Of a stretch of 64,000 nucleotides of DNA, positions 47,801 to 56,190 are shown piece by piece. A model generated the notes under the pieces. It did not search any database and had not been told where the DNA came from. It saw only the letters and a list, made by a program, of their open reading frames with translations. This DNA is from Corallium rubrum. Taxonomy: Eukaryota; Cnidaria; Anthozoa; Scleralcyonacea; Coralliidae. Numbering within the stretch: position 1 is the first letter of the stretch; each line of letters opens with the position of its first letter. The DNA is taken from assembly GCA_964035015.1 (NCBI GenBank), contig OZ035998.1, positions 20,266,227 through 20,330,226 of the forward strand, given 5' to 3'. The position numbers and the translations under genes are program-made.

Positions 47801-47982
47801 CGATAAAATATTTTTCTGATTAATTGTTGTTTTGTTTTTTTTAGTTTGGCATCAGGGTTGTTCTGGATTCTTGGTCCGACGTATTACTTAATTCTGGTCA
47901 ATGGGAACCTGAAGAAGTAGTAAGCAAGTTACCGGATTTTATGAATTTTTTTGGCACCCTTCAGGAACTGCTATTCGAATAA
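29811..47982 (+). CDS. Nine-exon gene for a two-KH-domain protein (paralogue B), 600 aa predicted
   Basis: Exons 29,811-29,823; 32,749-32,948; 34,488-34,718; 36,177-36,365; 39,888-40,035; 40,145-40,408; 45,365-45,709; 47,194-47,468; 47,845-47,982. Every junction has GT..AG borders and compatible phase, and coding length is 1,800 plus stop, which is strong internal evidence. Residues about 11-71 and 80-148 form two KH-type RNA-binding folds. The second has a canonical GKHG loop (96-99); the first has GRHK (27-30), so it may not bind RNA. The rest (about 149-600) has no family I recognise, though [11 protein letters not shown] near 245-255 and an acidic [12 protein letters not shown] near 540 stand out. 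A role in cytoplasmic RNA binding is inference from KH domains only. The first exon is the least certain; Met codon 32,757 is an alternative start. Confidence 0.75.
31374..31817 (-). pseudogene. BEL/Pao retrotransposon fragment (integrase C-terminal region)
   Basis: Minus-strand frame of about 149 codons inside intron 1 of the KH gene. [12 protein letters not shown], then [36 protein letters not shown] and a final [13 protein letters not shown] match the conserved block that follows the integrase in BEL/Pao pol (the DUF5641-type region). No gag, protease, RT or LTRs are seen nearby, so it is an isolated 3' pol fragment. The frame is uninterrupted, so the insertion may be young. The orientation is opposite to the host gene. 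Confidence 0.75.
32749..32948 (+). CDS. KH gene exon 2: KH domain 1 (degenerate loop)
   Basis: Acceptor TCTTTATTAG, donor GTAGGA. The exon encodes [20 protein letters not shown] and continues to a C-terminal helix [10 protein letters not shown], the KH pattern. The GxxG loop reads GRHK, with Lys in place of the second Gly, and such loops usually bind RNA poorly. It ends in phase 0. Without splicing the frame would stop seven codons later. Confidence 0.75.
33910..34090. repeat. Hairpin element in intron 2
   Basis: AAGCTTCACTCACGATGTTAAAT (about 33,929) and its near-inverse ATTTAACATCGCGAGGGAAGCTT (about 34,058) flank ATGAATTAACC/GGGTTAATCAAT arms. The TAAGGGTTAATCAATGG block recurs at about 46,463, marking a dispersed family. 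Confidence 0.55.
34253..34404. mobile_element. 152 bp MITE in intron 2
   Basis: Perfect terminal inverted repeats TATAGATCGTTTTCA and TGAAAACGATCTATA. The interior holds CACGTGATCGGTGGCC and GGCCGCCGTGACGTCA. No coding capacity. Confidence 0.75.
34488..34718 (+). CDS. KH gene exon 3: KH domain 2
   Basis: Acceptor GACGTTGCAG, donor GTAAGT, 77 codons, phase 0 at both ends. [20 protein letters not shown] carries the canonical GKHG loop. [20 protein letters not shown] is the last strand and helix of a type I KH fold. This is the best evidence that the protein binds RNA or single-stranded DNA. Confidence 0.82.
35085..35200. repeat. Hairpin element in intron 3
   Basis: TTCATCAGGGGAATCCAAACAC is matched by GTGTTTGAATCCCCTGATGAA, with CTCGGCCTTCGGCCTCG in the loop. 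Same architecture as the hairpins at 24.3, 27.4 and 37.2 kb but different sequence. Confidence 0.65.
35427..35757. mobile_element. MITE in intron 3 (GTTTACA ends)
   Basis: Ends TGTTTACATGAAGTGGATTGA and, inverted, TGTTTACACGAAAAAGATTGA. An inner ATCGGAT/AATCCG repetition is visible. No ORF of note. Confidence 0.55.
35852..36062. mobile_element. MITE in intron 3 (ATGATACCGGAAC ends)
   Basis: TTTTACATGATACCGGAAC at the left and GTTCCGGTATCATGTATAAA at the right form inverted ends about 20 bases long around 170 bases of non-coding sequence. Confidence 0.65.
36177..36365 (+). CDS. KH gene exon 4
   Basis: Acceptor GATTTGTAG, donor GTACAG, 63 codons, phase 0 at both ends. [20 protein letters not shown] and [13 protein letters not shown] are polar and strand-rich, with no recognised domain. 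Confidence 0.72.
36535..36759. repeat. (TTTG)n microsatellite in intron 4
   Basis: About 54 uninterrupted TTTG units, then TTTTTTTG. All six frames appear open across it (VCLF, QTNK repeats); these are artefacts. Confidence 0.95.
36855..37235. repeat. Dispersed repeat C, copy 2 (intron 4)
   Basis: Matches 27,185-27,475 with an extra internal segment, and ends in the same hairpin (GACTCAGCTTCGCCTCGTTG). It starts about 100 bases after the TTTG tract. Confidence 0.75.
37236..38390. other. Intron 4 interior
   Basis: CCAGTGAACTCTATATATACC (about 37,720) recurs at about 62,802, marking a dispersed repeat. C- and G-tracts occur at 38,260-38,282 and 38,336-38,350. No exon fits the phase of the host gene here. 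Confidence 0.4.
38656..38738. repeat. (TA)n microsatellite
   Basis: Long TA run bordering the LINE fragment on its 3' side (minus-strand sense). A similar run lies at 38,390-38,434. Confidence 0.95.
38770..39777 (-). pseudogene. LINE reverse transcriptase, C-terminal half (intron 4)
   Basis: Continuous minus-strand frame of about 335 codons. [20 protein letters not shown] holds the catalytic FADD core. Thumb and C-terminal segments follow: [55 protein letters not shown] and [20 protein letters not shown]. This is a common non-LTR retrotransposon type in marine invertebrates. The N-terminal RT motifs, the endonuclease and ORF1 are missing because the sequence starts inside the palm next to a TA tract. 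The frame is still open, so it is recent. It lies antisense within the host intron. The clade is not assigned. Confidence 0.85.
39778..39848. repeat. (TA)n microsatellite
   Basis: TA run at the 5'-truncated edge of the LINE fragment, only about 40 bases from the acceptor of KH exon 5. Confidence 0.95.
39888..40035 (+). CDS. KH gene exon 5
   Basis: Acceptor TTCTTTTTTAG, donor GTAAAC. Starts in phase 0 and ends in phase 1. Encodes a helical stretch ([18 protein letters not shown]) and [18 protein letters not shown], an unusual aromatic-rich motif that would make a good search seed. Confidence 0.75.
40145..40408 (+). CDS. KH gene exon 6
   Basis: Acceptor TTCAACCTGACAG after an intron of only 109 bases; donor GTAGTA. 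Phase 1 at both ends. Charged, probably flexible middle ([20 protein letters not shown]), then [19 protein letters not shown], which looks folded. Function unknown. Confidence 0.75.
41200..41432. mobile_element. MITE (ACCCTAGCACCC family), copy 1, intron 6
   Basis: Shares CTGTGAAATTTTGCTTGTAA, GGGTGCTAGGGTAACCC and CTCCTTGTAAACAGGCC with 59,996-60,209. Left end less clear than the right. Confidence 0.6.
41711..41943. repeat. (TA)n tracts with a duplicated 57 bp block
   Basis: Two TA tracts, each followed by an almost identical block (ACTCGCTTTGAGAGGCCAGT ... AAGGTTTTAGAT), at about 41,764-41,820 and 41,887-41,943. The block and TA tract have duplicated as a unit of about 123 bases. Confidence 0.9.
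41970..42260. repeat. TTCAACA/TGTTGAA-rich segment
   Basis: Dense run of TGTTGAA and its inverse TTCAACA. GGCCAAACGCTTTCAAC near the start is inverted as GTTGAAAGCGTTTGGCC some 40 bases later. Many short palindromes; no coding. Likely the body of a MITE. Confidence 0.6.
43258..44108 (-). pseudogene. Harbinger-type Myb/SANT-like ORF, frameshifted (intron 6)
   Basis: Minus-strand exons: 44,060-44,108 ([15 protein letters not shown], acceptor TTATTCACAG, donor GTAAGTA), then from about 43,903 to 43,258. [20 protein letters not shown] and [20 protein letters not shown] are the Myb/SANT-like DNA-binding part of the second protein of PIF/Harbinger transposons. An acidic and then coiled, Gln-rich tail follows ([20 protein letters not shown], later MMKQQ-type runs). 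The frame shifts once at about 43,668 (extra G after EASG) and again near 43,460, so the gene is broken unless the assembly is wrong there. No DDE transposase was found in the window. Confidence 0.72.
44424..44540. mobile_element. Penelope-type tail with inverted repeats
   Basis: TGTGGAAACACCACGTAAAA and its inverse TTTTACGTGGTGTTTCCACA flank AAAGCTTTCGGCCTGTTGAC and CAGGCCTTTATCAGAGC. A CTTTCGG...ATCAG motif pair is typical of Penelope-like element termini. An AATA microsatellite lies between. Confidence 0.6.
44541..45364. other. Intron 6 distal part
   Basis: AT-rich; a near-inverted TGAAATAT/AAACAAA pair near 44,845 and 45,055 suggests a decayed element. No additional exon. Confidence 0.35.
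45365..45709 (+). CDS. KH gene exon 7
   Basis: Acceptor TTTTATTCTTATAG fits the phase-1 junction left by exon 6; donor GTAATA. 345 bases encode [20 protein letters not shown] and on through [20 protein letters not shown] to a basic end. Mixed alpha/beta character; no named domain. Open frame extends upstream of the acceptor as hydrophobic sequence that I take to be intron. Confidence 0.7.
46120..46185. repeat. Hairpin in intron 7
   Basis: GAGCTGTATCTGATTTAC and GTAAATCAGATACAGCTC flank GCGGCTCGCTTGCAGCTCGCC. A near-perfect stem. Confidence 0.7.
46665..46748. repeat. Hairpin in intron 7
   Basis: AGTGGTTATCACACTCTTTC-type arms (GTGGTTATCACACTCT / AGAGTGTGATAACCA) around TTTATATCCGA. Related TAAGGGTTAATCAATGG sequence precedes it at about 46,463. 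Confidence 0.65.
46786..47085. mobile_element. 300 bp MITE in intron 7
   Basis: AGGGCTGTTTACATGGCA and TCCATGTGAACAGCCCCT are inverted ends. Inside, GGGACGGGACG and CGTCCCGTC extend the pairing, with an AATA-rich centre. Confidence 0.75.
47194..47468 (+). CDS. KH gene exon 8
   Basis: Acceptor AAACTGTTGTAG, donor GTTTGC. Starts in phase 1 and ends in phase 0. Encodes an acidic linker, [20 protein letters not shown], and a highly acidic [17 protein letters not shown] run before the junction. Confidence 0.72.
47845..47982 (+). CDS. KH gene exon 9 (terminal)
   Basis: Acceptor GTTTTTTTTAG. 45 codons from [10 protein letters not shown] to TAA at 47,980-47,982. Closely matches paralogue A at 167-301. 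The two exons differ at about six positions, including one single-codon indel (LLNSGQ here, LLSGQ in A). Confidence 0.82.
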   Translation, partial: FGIRVVLDSWSDVLLNSGQWEPEEVVSKLPDFMNFFGTLQELLFE

Positions 47983-48171
47983 TTTATTCTAATTCGAGGA
48001 TATAATTTCTCATATTCATTAGTAATTCGGAATTTATAAAGAGCATGTCCTTGATAAGGAGCTATTTACATGAGCCCGCGTTGTCCCGGTTAACCGGACT
48101 AATTCATGTCACGTTGAATCATCGTTAGGATTTGTTTATATCTAAACTAAACCAATTCTTTTGCACTCTAT

Positions 48172-48433
48172 ATGTACTGTACTGTACTGTACTGTACTGT
48201 ACTGTACTGTACTGTACTGTACTGTACTGTACTGTACTGTACTGTACTGTACTGTACTGCGCTGCGCTGCGCTGCGCTGCGCTGCGCTGCGCTGCGCTGC
48301 GCTGCGCTGCGCTGCGCTGCGCTGTACTGTACTGTACTGTACTGTACTGTACTGTACTGTACTGTACTGTACTGTACTGTACTGTACTGTACTGTACTGT
48401 ACTGTACTGTACTGTACTGTACTGTACTGTGCT
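48172..48433 (+). repeat. (ACTGT)n-(GCTGC)n-(ACTGT)n in 3' UTR of paralogue B
   Basis: Period-5 repeat of more than 50 units with a homogenised GCTGC block in the middle. It is expanded about twofold relative to paralogue A (496-612). Because the length is not a multiple of three per unit, all forward frames read as LYCTV repeats. Confidence 0.95.
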
Positions 48434-48491
48434 GTGGTGTAGTCTAGTTTACCTAAAAGCTAGCGAATGCTGGCCTGCCTAGTTTACCGAA

Positions 48492-48497
48492 AATAAA
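48492..48497 (+). promoter_or_regulatory. Predicted poly(A) signal AATAAA, paralogue B
   Basis: AATAAA about 510 bases after the stop, at the point where similarity with paralogue A ends. The transcribed 3' UTR would include the pentanucleotide repeat. Confidence 0.55.
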
Positions 48498-48539
48498 TAG
48501 TCAATAAATTAAAAGTAAATAAAGTTTCAATCTTTTTAC

Positions 48540-50450
48540 ATAAATGGTGTAAACATTAACCTTCATAACGTGCGTGTCAAGGACGACATTGCTATCCAAA
48601 TCCAATGTGCTGCCTGATCCTAGTAGTCCACTGTGGCCAAGACTGTCAACCCGCATATCCGAGGCAATTGTCACGGCTTTCCCTTTAATAGCATCCAATC
48701 TAGATCTCTACTCTCGTTGCCAAACTTGAAACACTTGTAAAGTCATGGGAACTGCCAGCCGGACATGATGCACGGATGTTACAGGACGAGCCAATTTGAC
48801 GTTCCAAGTAGACGGTGCATTCTGAACCACACTGCTGGCACGTTGCAAAAGCATTTACAATTGCTTCCTCGAACACAACGAATTTTATTTGTTTGGATGC
48901 CGGTTTGCCTGTCGATAAAACTTCATTTACATAACCTGCGTTGCAGCCATTTTCCTCGTTATCACTATCTTCAGGTTCGCTCGATGAGGCGGCCGGAATG
49001 AAGTCGTTATCGTGGGTATCGTCGTTGTTAATAATTCCGACAACTTGACCGTTTTCATCAGCAAAGTCGACGTCGTAACTGTCAGTGTAATTGCTCTTTC
49101 GAGAATAAGAAACTTCCTCTGGCCGTGGACTACTGTGGCTGCTGGTTCGGCTATTCTGTGGTCTGGAATGTTTATATCGGAATTGGTTAATTGCGCTTCC
49201 TGTTGTAATTCGACCGAAGGCGAAGGCTTACATGTATGATCAGTCGGTTGAAAGAACGTAGACAATGCGTTCAAATACGTTTGTGTTCCGATGCTGCGCA
49301 CTTTTGCTTTTTTGGTTTGTGTTAAGTGTATCAACTGAACGATTTCAACACTGCGTGAAGTTGATCAGGGCCGTAGGCAGGATTTTTAGTCAGGGGGACA
49401 GTCTTGGGGGGCAGTAAGACTGCCCTATTTCTAGGGGGGTCCGGAAATTTGAAATTTGAGTCTCTGAAATGGCATTTCCCGCGATCATATTTCAGAAAAA
49501 TTTTGAACATTTTAAAACATATTTTTTAAGACATTCTCTCATTTTTACAAGAGATTTTGTCTAAAACTACAATATTACATATTTACAAAGACAACTACAG
49601 TCATTTGCAACTCACTTGTCACTTTTCACCAAAATGTTCAGAAGTTCGTTACGAAGTTCGGAAGTTCGTTACGAAGTTCTCAAGTTCGTTGGGAAGTTCA
49701 AAGTGGAACTACGCAAATGATTGCCGGCTACTAGGAACCATATTTACGTCGCATTTCAGTGCTTGGGCAGTTAACTATATAACTGTCTGAATACCAATAA
49801 AAGATAATCAACATTATAAAAATCATATTTTTGATTTTCTCTGAAGTTGATTGATTATTTACACATACAGCTGCTGTCCCAGTGACGATGTCCCTATTTT
49901 CTTTTGACAGATTTTCATTCAGTTCACTTAATATTGATCTTGATGAGTCGGACTTTCGGGTATTCTGCAGCAGCTCATCAAGATTCTACAAAAATAAGTA
50001 ATAAGAATTGCAAAAATGGCTCCATTTGAAAATTTAATCGTTCTATACAACCACTGAGACAATTTGATTACCTTGCATTCGACGCCTTTTCTCGGAAAGG
50101 TTCCTCGGTTTGATTACGGTTTCTGAATTTTCCATGGGCTTGTTCAACGTCGGAATAGCATCTTTCTTTAAAAGCACCAACGTTTGATCTTTACATCCGA
50201 TTGATTTTAGAAACTTGGGCGAATGTGCAGGGTCATATGCCTCTTCGGCAAAGTGAAGAGAACAAATTCTGCTGTTTGTTGAAGGCTTTGTAAATGCCTT
50301 GCGCTTGCAAAATTCGATCCAAAATTTCCCTCTATTTCGTTGTTCGTTCGTCTTACCACCCGGAAGGGAAAAGAAATGAAGATTTTCCTCCGCATTCTTT
50401 TTGCTATCGCTTGTGCAGCCATAGACTGGGCAATATATATCGCTATAAGT
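48540..50450 (-). pseudogene. THAP-type gene, multi-exon and degenerate
   Basis: Minus strand. Exon about 50,450-50,072 encodes a THAP zinc finger: YCPVYGCTSDSKKN, LHFFSLPGGK, a W..FCKRKAFTKPS stretch and ICSLHF, i.e. the C2CH ligands plus the conserved Trp and Pro. Exon 49,985-about 49,876 reads NLDELLQNTRKSDSSRSILS, but its frame does not join in phase, apparently from a small deletion. From about 49,350 down come RSIGTQTYLNALSTFF (a GTQT motif often found after THAP domains), a frame change near 49,190, then KQIKFVVFEEAIVNAFATCQ and CGSEC, and finally about 48,700-48,540 ASDMRVDSLGHSGLLGSGST. The order matches transposon-derived THAP proteins common in cnidarians. Start codon absent, at least two frame breaks: probably dead. 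Confidence 0.72.
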
Positions 50451-50639
50451 TCGCTGTGATTTTACAGTGGGTGTGTGTTAGCACATGTTAACCACACCTG
50501 ACGTCATCAAATGTATTCTTGCATAAATTTGCATATCGGAAAATTTTCAAGATGGCGGACAGAGAGATAAACTTAACATGAAACATTGGCATTGGCTAAT
50601 AACTCTTAGCCGTTGATGTTTTTTGACAAGAAAACAACA

Positions 50640-52105
50640 TATCTATAGTCCAATAGTATTATGGGACTAAAATATCCAATAAAATGTTTTGGTGCCAATG
50701 TCCTTTAAATGTTATGTTGTCCGATGAGAGAAAGGAAATGCGTTTGCCGATTGATGTTGGTAGCTGTTTTAAAATGCTGGGTGGGTGGTTTGATTGCTTG
50801 TTTACATACAATGGATCGTCATTGGGCTTTCATCTAAAAAGTTTACCAGATGTAAATTTGTCTGGGCTGTTATTTTGAGGCCGAGCTGTTCGAAAATTTT
50901 GTGTAGATCTTTTCTTGTTTTGTCTGCCAATCTCGTTCTTTAAAATGGCCAATCCGTCATCTCTATATCAATCTTGTTCTTTAAAATGGCCAATCCGTCA
51001 TCTCTATATAGGCCGACATTTTCTTTGCCAAACTTTTTTCCAAGGCTGTTTAAAATAAAAAGGCCAACCAGTTCGCAAATTTCGGCCCGTCATAGCTACC
51101 CATGGTGACGTCATATAAATCTTGGCTGTCTTTTTTAATCTATGGTTTTTCTTTGTTGAAAAGGAGTGATTTTCTCGCATGTTTAATAACTGTAATTTCA
51201 TCGCTGTCTATATTTGTCAAATTTCTGGCCCAAGATAATGCTTGGTCCAATAGCCGGTTTTCAGATATTGATGGATAGAAATCGACAATGCCAAATGAAA
51301 TAAAAGTGTGTTTATTTTTTTCGTTGATATTATTAAACCATTCGATTACATCTCCATTGATTTGCTTTCGAAATTCTTCTCAATTCGGTATTTATTCTGT
51401 CAAGAATTACTTTGCTGAGTTTTCCAGATTCGTTTTTTCCTGGGTTAATTAAACGGCATGTTGGGTTGTTTTCGAAATTATCTTTATGTCTTTAAGTGAA
51501 ATAAATGCTTCTCGTTTTTTTGTCTGTTCAATTCTGTCACTAATTTTTAGTTGGTTTGAAATGTTTTTTAATTCTTCATCAATCTGTGTTATTGTGTCCT
51601 CTGATCCATGTTTGTAGCCTATGATTTTGTTATGTTATCATGCAGAGGTCTGTTGTATGTGTCGAGCGAGGTTTCATAAATAGTTCTTGTTTTGTCTGCG
51701 AAAATGAAAAGGTTGGGTGATGATTTAATTTTCTTTAAATCATTTGCCAAAGACCGTTGAAAGTAATCGTGTATTTTTCGAAACTTGATGTCTTCAATCA
51801 GTTTTATTAGATCTTCTTCGAAAGCTTTAGTTTCCATAACTGTTGGTGGTGCTTTTTTAGAAGGAAGTCCAAAAGAGTTGCTTTGGGTGGCGTTTTTATC
51901 GTCATTGAGGCAAAAGTGGGCTTTCCATCTCATGCGTCTTATTACACTTTCGACTTTTCCAATAAATGTTCTCAAATAAGCGTCCTTTGATGGTATTGGG
52001 ATGTTTTTCAATGAATAATCGAATCGAAATTGTCTCATTTTTTGATGCGGATTACGTAAACAAGAGTGCACAGCCGATAAACAGGTGCAAAATTACGCAC
52101 AGAAA
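50640..52105 (-). mobile_element. Penelope-like element, 5' half (RT), inverted relative to its 3' half
   Basis: Minus strand. From 52,071: MRQFRFDYSLKNIPIPSKDA, RRMRWKAHFCLND, KAFEEDLIKLIEDIKFRKIH, NLFIFADKTRTIYETSLDTY and DNITKS, the standard N-terminal part of Penelope polyproteins. Further down, through several frameshifts and stops, come GIVDFYPSISENRLLDQAL, ICELVGLFILNSLGKKFGKE, GLYRDDGLAILKN (catalytic YRDD) and [16 protein letters not shown] segment of about 38 bases coding for YRDDGLAILKN is present twice in a row (50,936-51,005), which breaks the core. The C-terminal GIY-YIG half is on the other strand immediately to the right. Confidence 0.82.
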
Positions 52106-52109
52106 TTAA

Positions 52110-52990
52110 ATTACAGACAGCAAAACCCACAACAACCACGCAAAAACCGACATCGCAATATCATTGGTTCAATCCACCATACAACAAAAACGTAAGATCA
52201 AACATAGGACGCAGCTTCTTAACCTAATCGACAAACATTTCCCACCAGAAAACAAACTCCATAAAATTTTCAACAGAAATACAGTAAAAGTCAGTTACAG
52301 TTGCATGAACAACGCCAAGTCCACAGTCATGAAGCACAACGCACACATACTTAAAAAAATCGGGTACAAAATGAAAACACAGTCAGTTTCAATTGCAGGG
52401 ATAAAAGCAAGTGCCCACTTCATGGACAGTGCATACATAGTATACAAAGCAACTGTTTCAACAAGCGACATAAATAATACCAAACACTACATTGGCATGA
52501 CAGCAAACAATTTCAAAAGCGATACAGAAATCACACTAAATCTTTCCAAAACAAAAAATATTCAAACGAAACCGAACTTTCGAAACACGTCTGGGATTTA
52601 AAAGAAAAGAAACACAATTTCAACATAACCTGGTCTATTTTAAAACGCGCGGCACCCTACTCAGGTGGATCAGGCAGATGCAATTCATGTTTGGAAGAGA
52701 AACTTTGTATCATGAAAGCAGACAAACACTTTTTACTCAATAAAAGATCAGAAATCATTTCGACATGCAGGCATAAAAATAAATTTAATATCAACAATCT
52801 AAACAAGAATCAAGTTAACGAAAGGAATTTGAAGAACCCACCGCCCACCTTTCGGCCAAAACCACTTGATTGATGCATTCATTCTTTCACCGCCCACACG
52901 CCCACCTCTTGACCAAAACCATTTAAGCGGCCCACGAATCGAAATTATCCAGTTGCCTGATGATCGCCCCGCGTGAAACTGACAGTTGCA
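52110..52990 (+). mobile_element. Penelope-like element, 3' half (GIY-YIG endonuclease) and tail
   Basis: Plus strand. NIIWFNPPYNKNVRSNIG, LIDKHFPPENKLHKIFNRNT and KVSYSCMNN are the RT-to-nuclease linker. IVYKATVSTSDINNTKHYIG with TANNFKS is the GIY-YIG core region. After a frameshift near 52,540 come WDLKEKKHNFNITWSILKR, CNSCLEEKLCIMKADKHFLL and STCRHKNKF. The tail at about 52,950-52,985 (CAGTTGCCTGATGATCGCCC...GTGAAACTG) has the pattern of Penelope termini. With the minus-strand half beside it, this looks like one insertion whose 5' part was inverted on integration. Confidence 0.82.
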
Positions 52991-53093
52991 ACACTCAACA
53001 TTTTGAGGTAAGCCTACTTATACTATATTCGCTCTACCTTCACGGTATTGAGCACTTTCCGACATTCCGTGAACAAAATCACACGTGCTCGTT

Positions 53094-53535
<442 letters not shown>

Positions 53536-53605
53536 ATGTTATTCCGCTCTACCAAACTCCTGGTATTGAGCACTCTTCAATCTACTACAAACGTAACACA
53601 TTGGT

Positions 53606-53607
<2 letters not shown>

Positions 53608-53643
<36 letters not shown>

Positions 53644-53644
53644 T

Positions 53645-53708
<64 letters not shown>
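53608..53708. repeat. (TA)n microsatellite
   Basis: TA run interrupted once by GGTGG near 53,642, ending beside the large palindrome. Confidence 0.95.
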
Positions 53709-53710
<2 letters not shown>

Positions 53711-53770
53711 TAAGTGTCAGGTTCAAAATCATATCAGGTAGAGTGCCCAATACCTAAGTAGAGCAGAATA

Positions 53771-55198
<1,428 letters not shown>

Positions 55199-55202
<4 letters not shown>

Positions 55203-56013
55203 TCAATCTACAGACACGTGTTTCGCTGTACTACAGCTCATCAGTGTAGCTTGGAACAATCTGAATGAATTTCATCAATTACTTATACACATGCGATCGT
55301 TTGTGACAACCGCATGTGGGACAGCACCGGTGAAGTGCAATCAGATAGCGTGAAGTGTGCATGGGTCCATAGTGCTCAAACTTCCACAAGGGTAGTGAGC
55401 GTTGCATTATCGCTAATAGGTGCCCACGGCAACTTCACATAGTGCTCAACAACACCGAAGTGAAGGAGCGTACATAGTTCACAATCTACAGACACGTGTT
55501 TCGCTGTACTACAGCTCATCAGTGTAGCTTGGAACAATCTGAATGAATTTCATCAATTACGTATACACATGCGATCGTTGGTGACAACCGCATGTGGGAC
55601 AGCATCGGTGAAGTACAATCAGATAGCGTGAAGTGTGCATGGGTCCATAGTGCTCAAACTTCCACAAGGGTAGTGAGCGTTGCATTATCGCTAATAGGTA
55701 CCCACGGCAACTTCACAGAGTGCTCAACAACACCGAAGTGAAGGAGCGTACATAGTTCAATCTACAGACACGTGTCTCGCTGTACTACAGCTCATCAGTG
55801 TAGCTTGGAACAATCTGAATGAATTTCATCAATTACTTATACACATGCGATCGTTGGTGACAACCACATGTGGGACAGCATCGGTGAAGTACAATCAGAT
55901 AGCGTGAAGTGTGCATGGGTCCAGAGTGCTCAAACTTCCACAAGGGTAGTGAGCGTTGCATTATCGCTAATAGGTGCCCACGGAGTGCTCAACAACACCG
56001 AAGTGAAGGAGCG

Positions 56014-56018
<5 letters not shown>
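55199..56018. mobile_element. Three tandem copies of a 278 bp Penelope-type tail
   Basis: Units start near 55,200, 55,478 and 55,756 with CAATCTACAGACACGTGT. Each includes CGCTGTACTACAGCTCATCA, a hallmark-like Penelope end motif, and ends AAGTGAAGGAGCGTACATA. The third copy lacks about 15 bases near its end. Tandem tails are a known outcome of Penelope integration. Confidence 0.8.
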
Positions 56019-56020
<2 letters not shown>

Positions 56021-56109
<89 letters not shown>

Positions 56110-56190
56110 GGAGGGAGGGAGGGAGGGAGGGAGGGAGGGAGGGAGGGAGGGAGGGAGGGGAGGAGGGAGAGAGGGAGAGAGAGAGAGAGA
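56021..56190. repeat. (TA)n-(GA)n-(GGGA)n compound microsatellite
   Basis: TA run, then about 23 GA units (56,058-56,104), then about 15 GGGA units. It touches the 3' end of the LINE that follows. Confidence 0.95.

Noticed and set aside
48132..48482. LYCTV/LRCAA repeat proteins
   Set aside because: They come from the ACTGT/GCTGC pentamer in the 3' UTR; every forward frame gives the same product.
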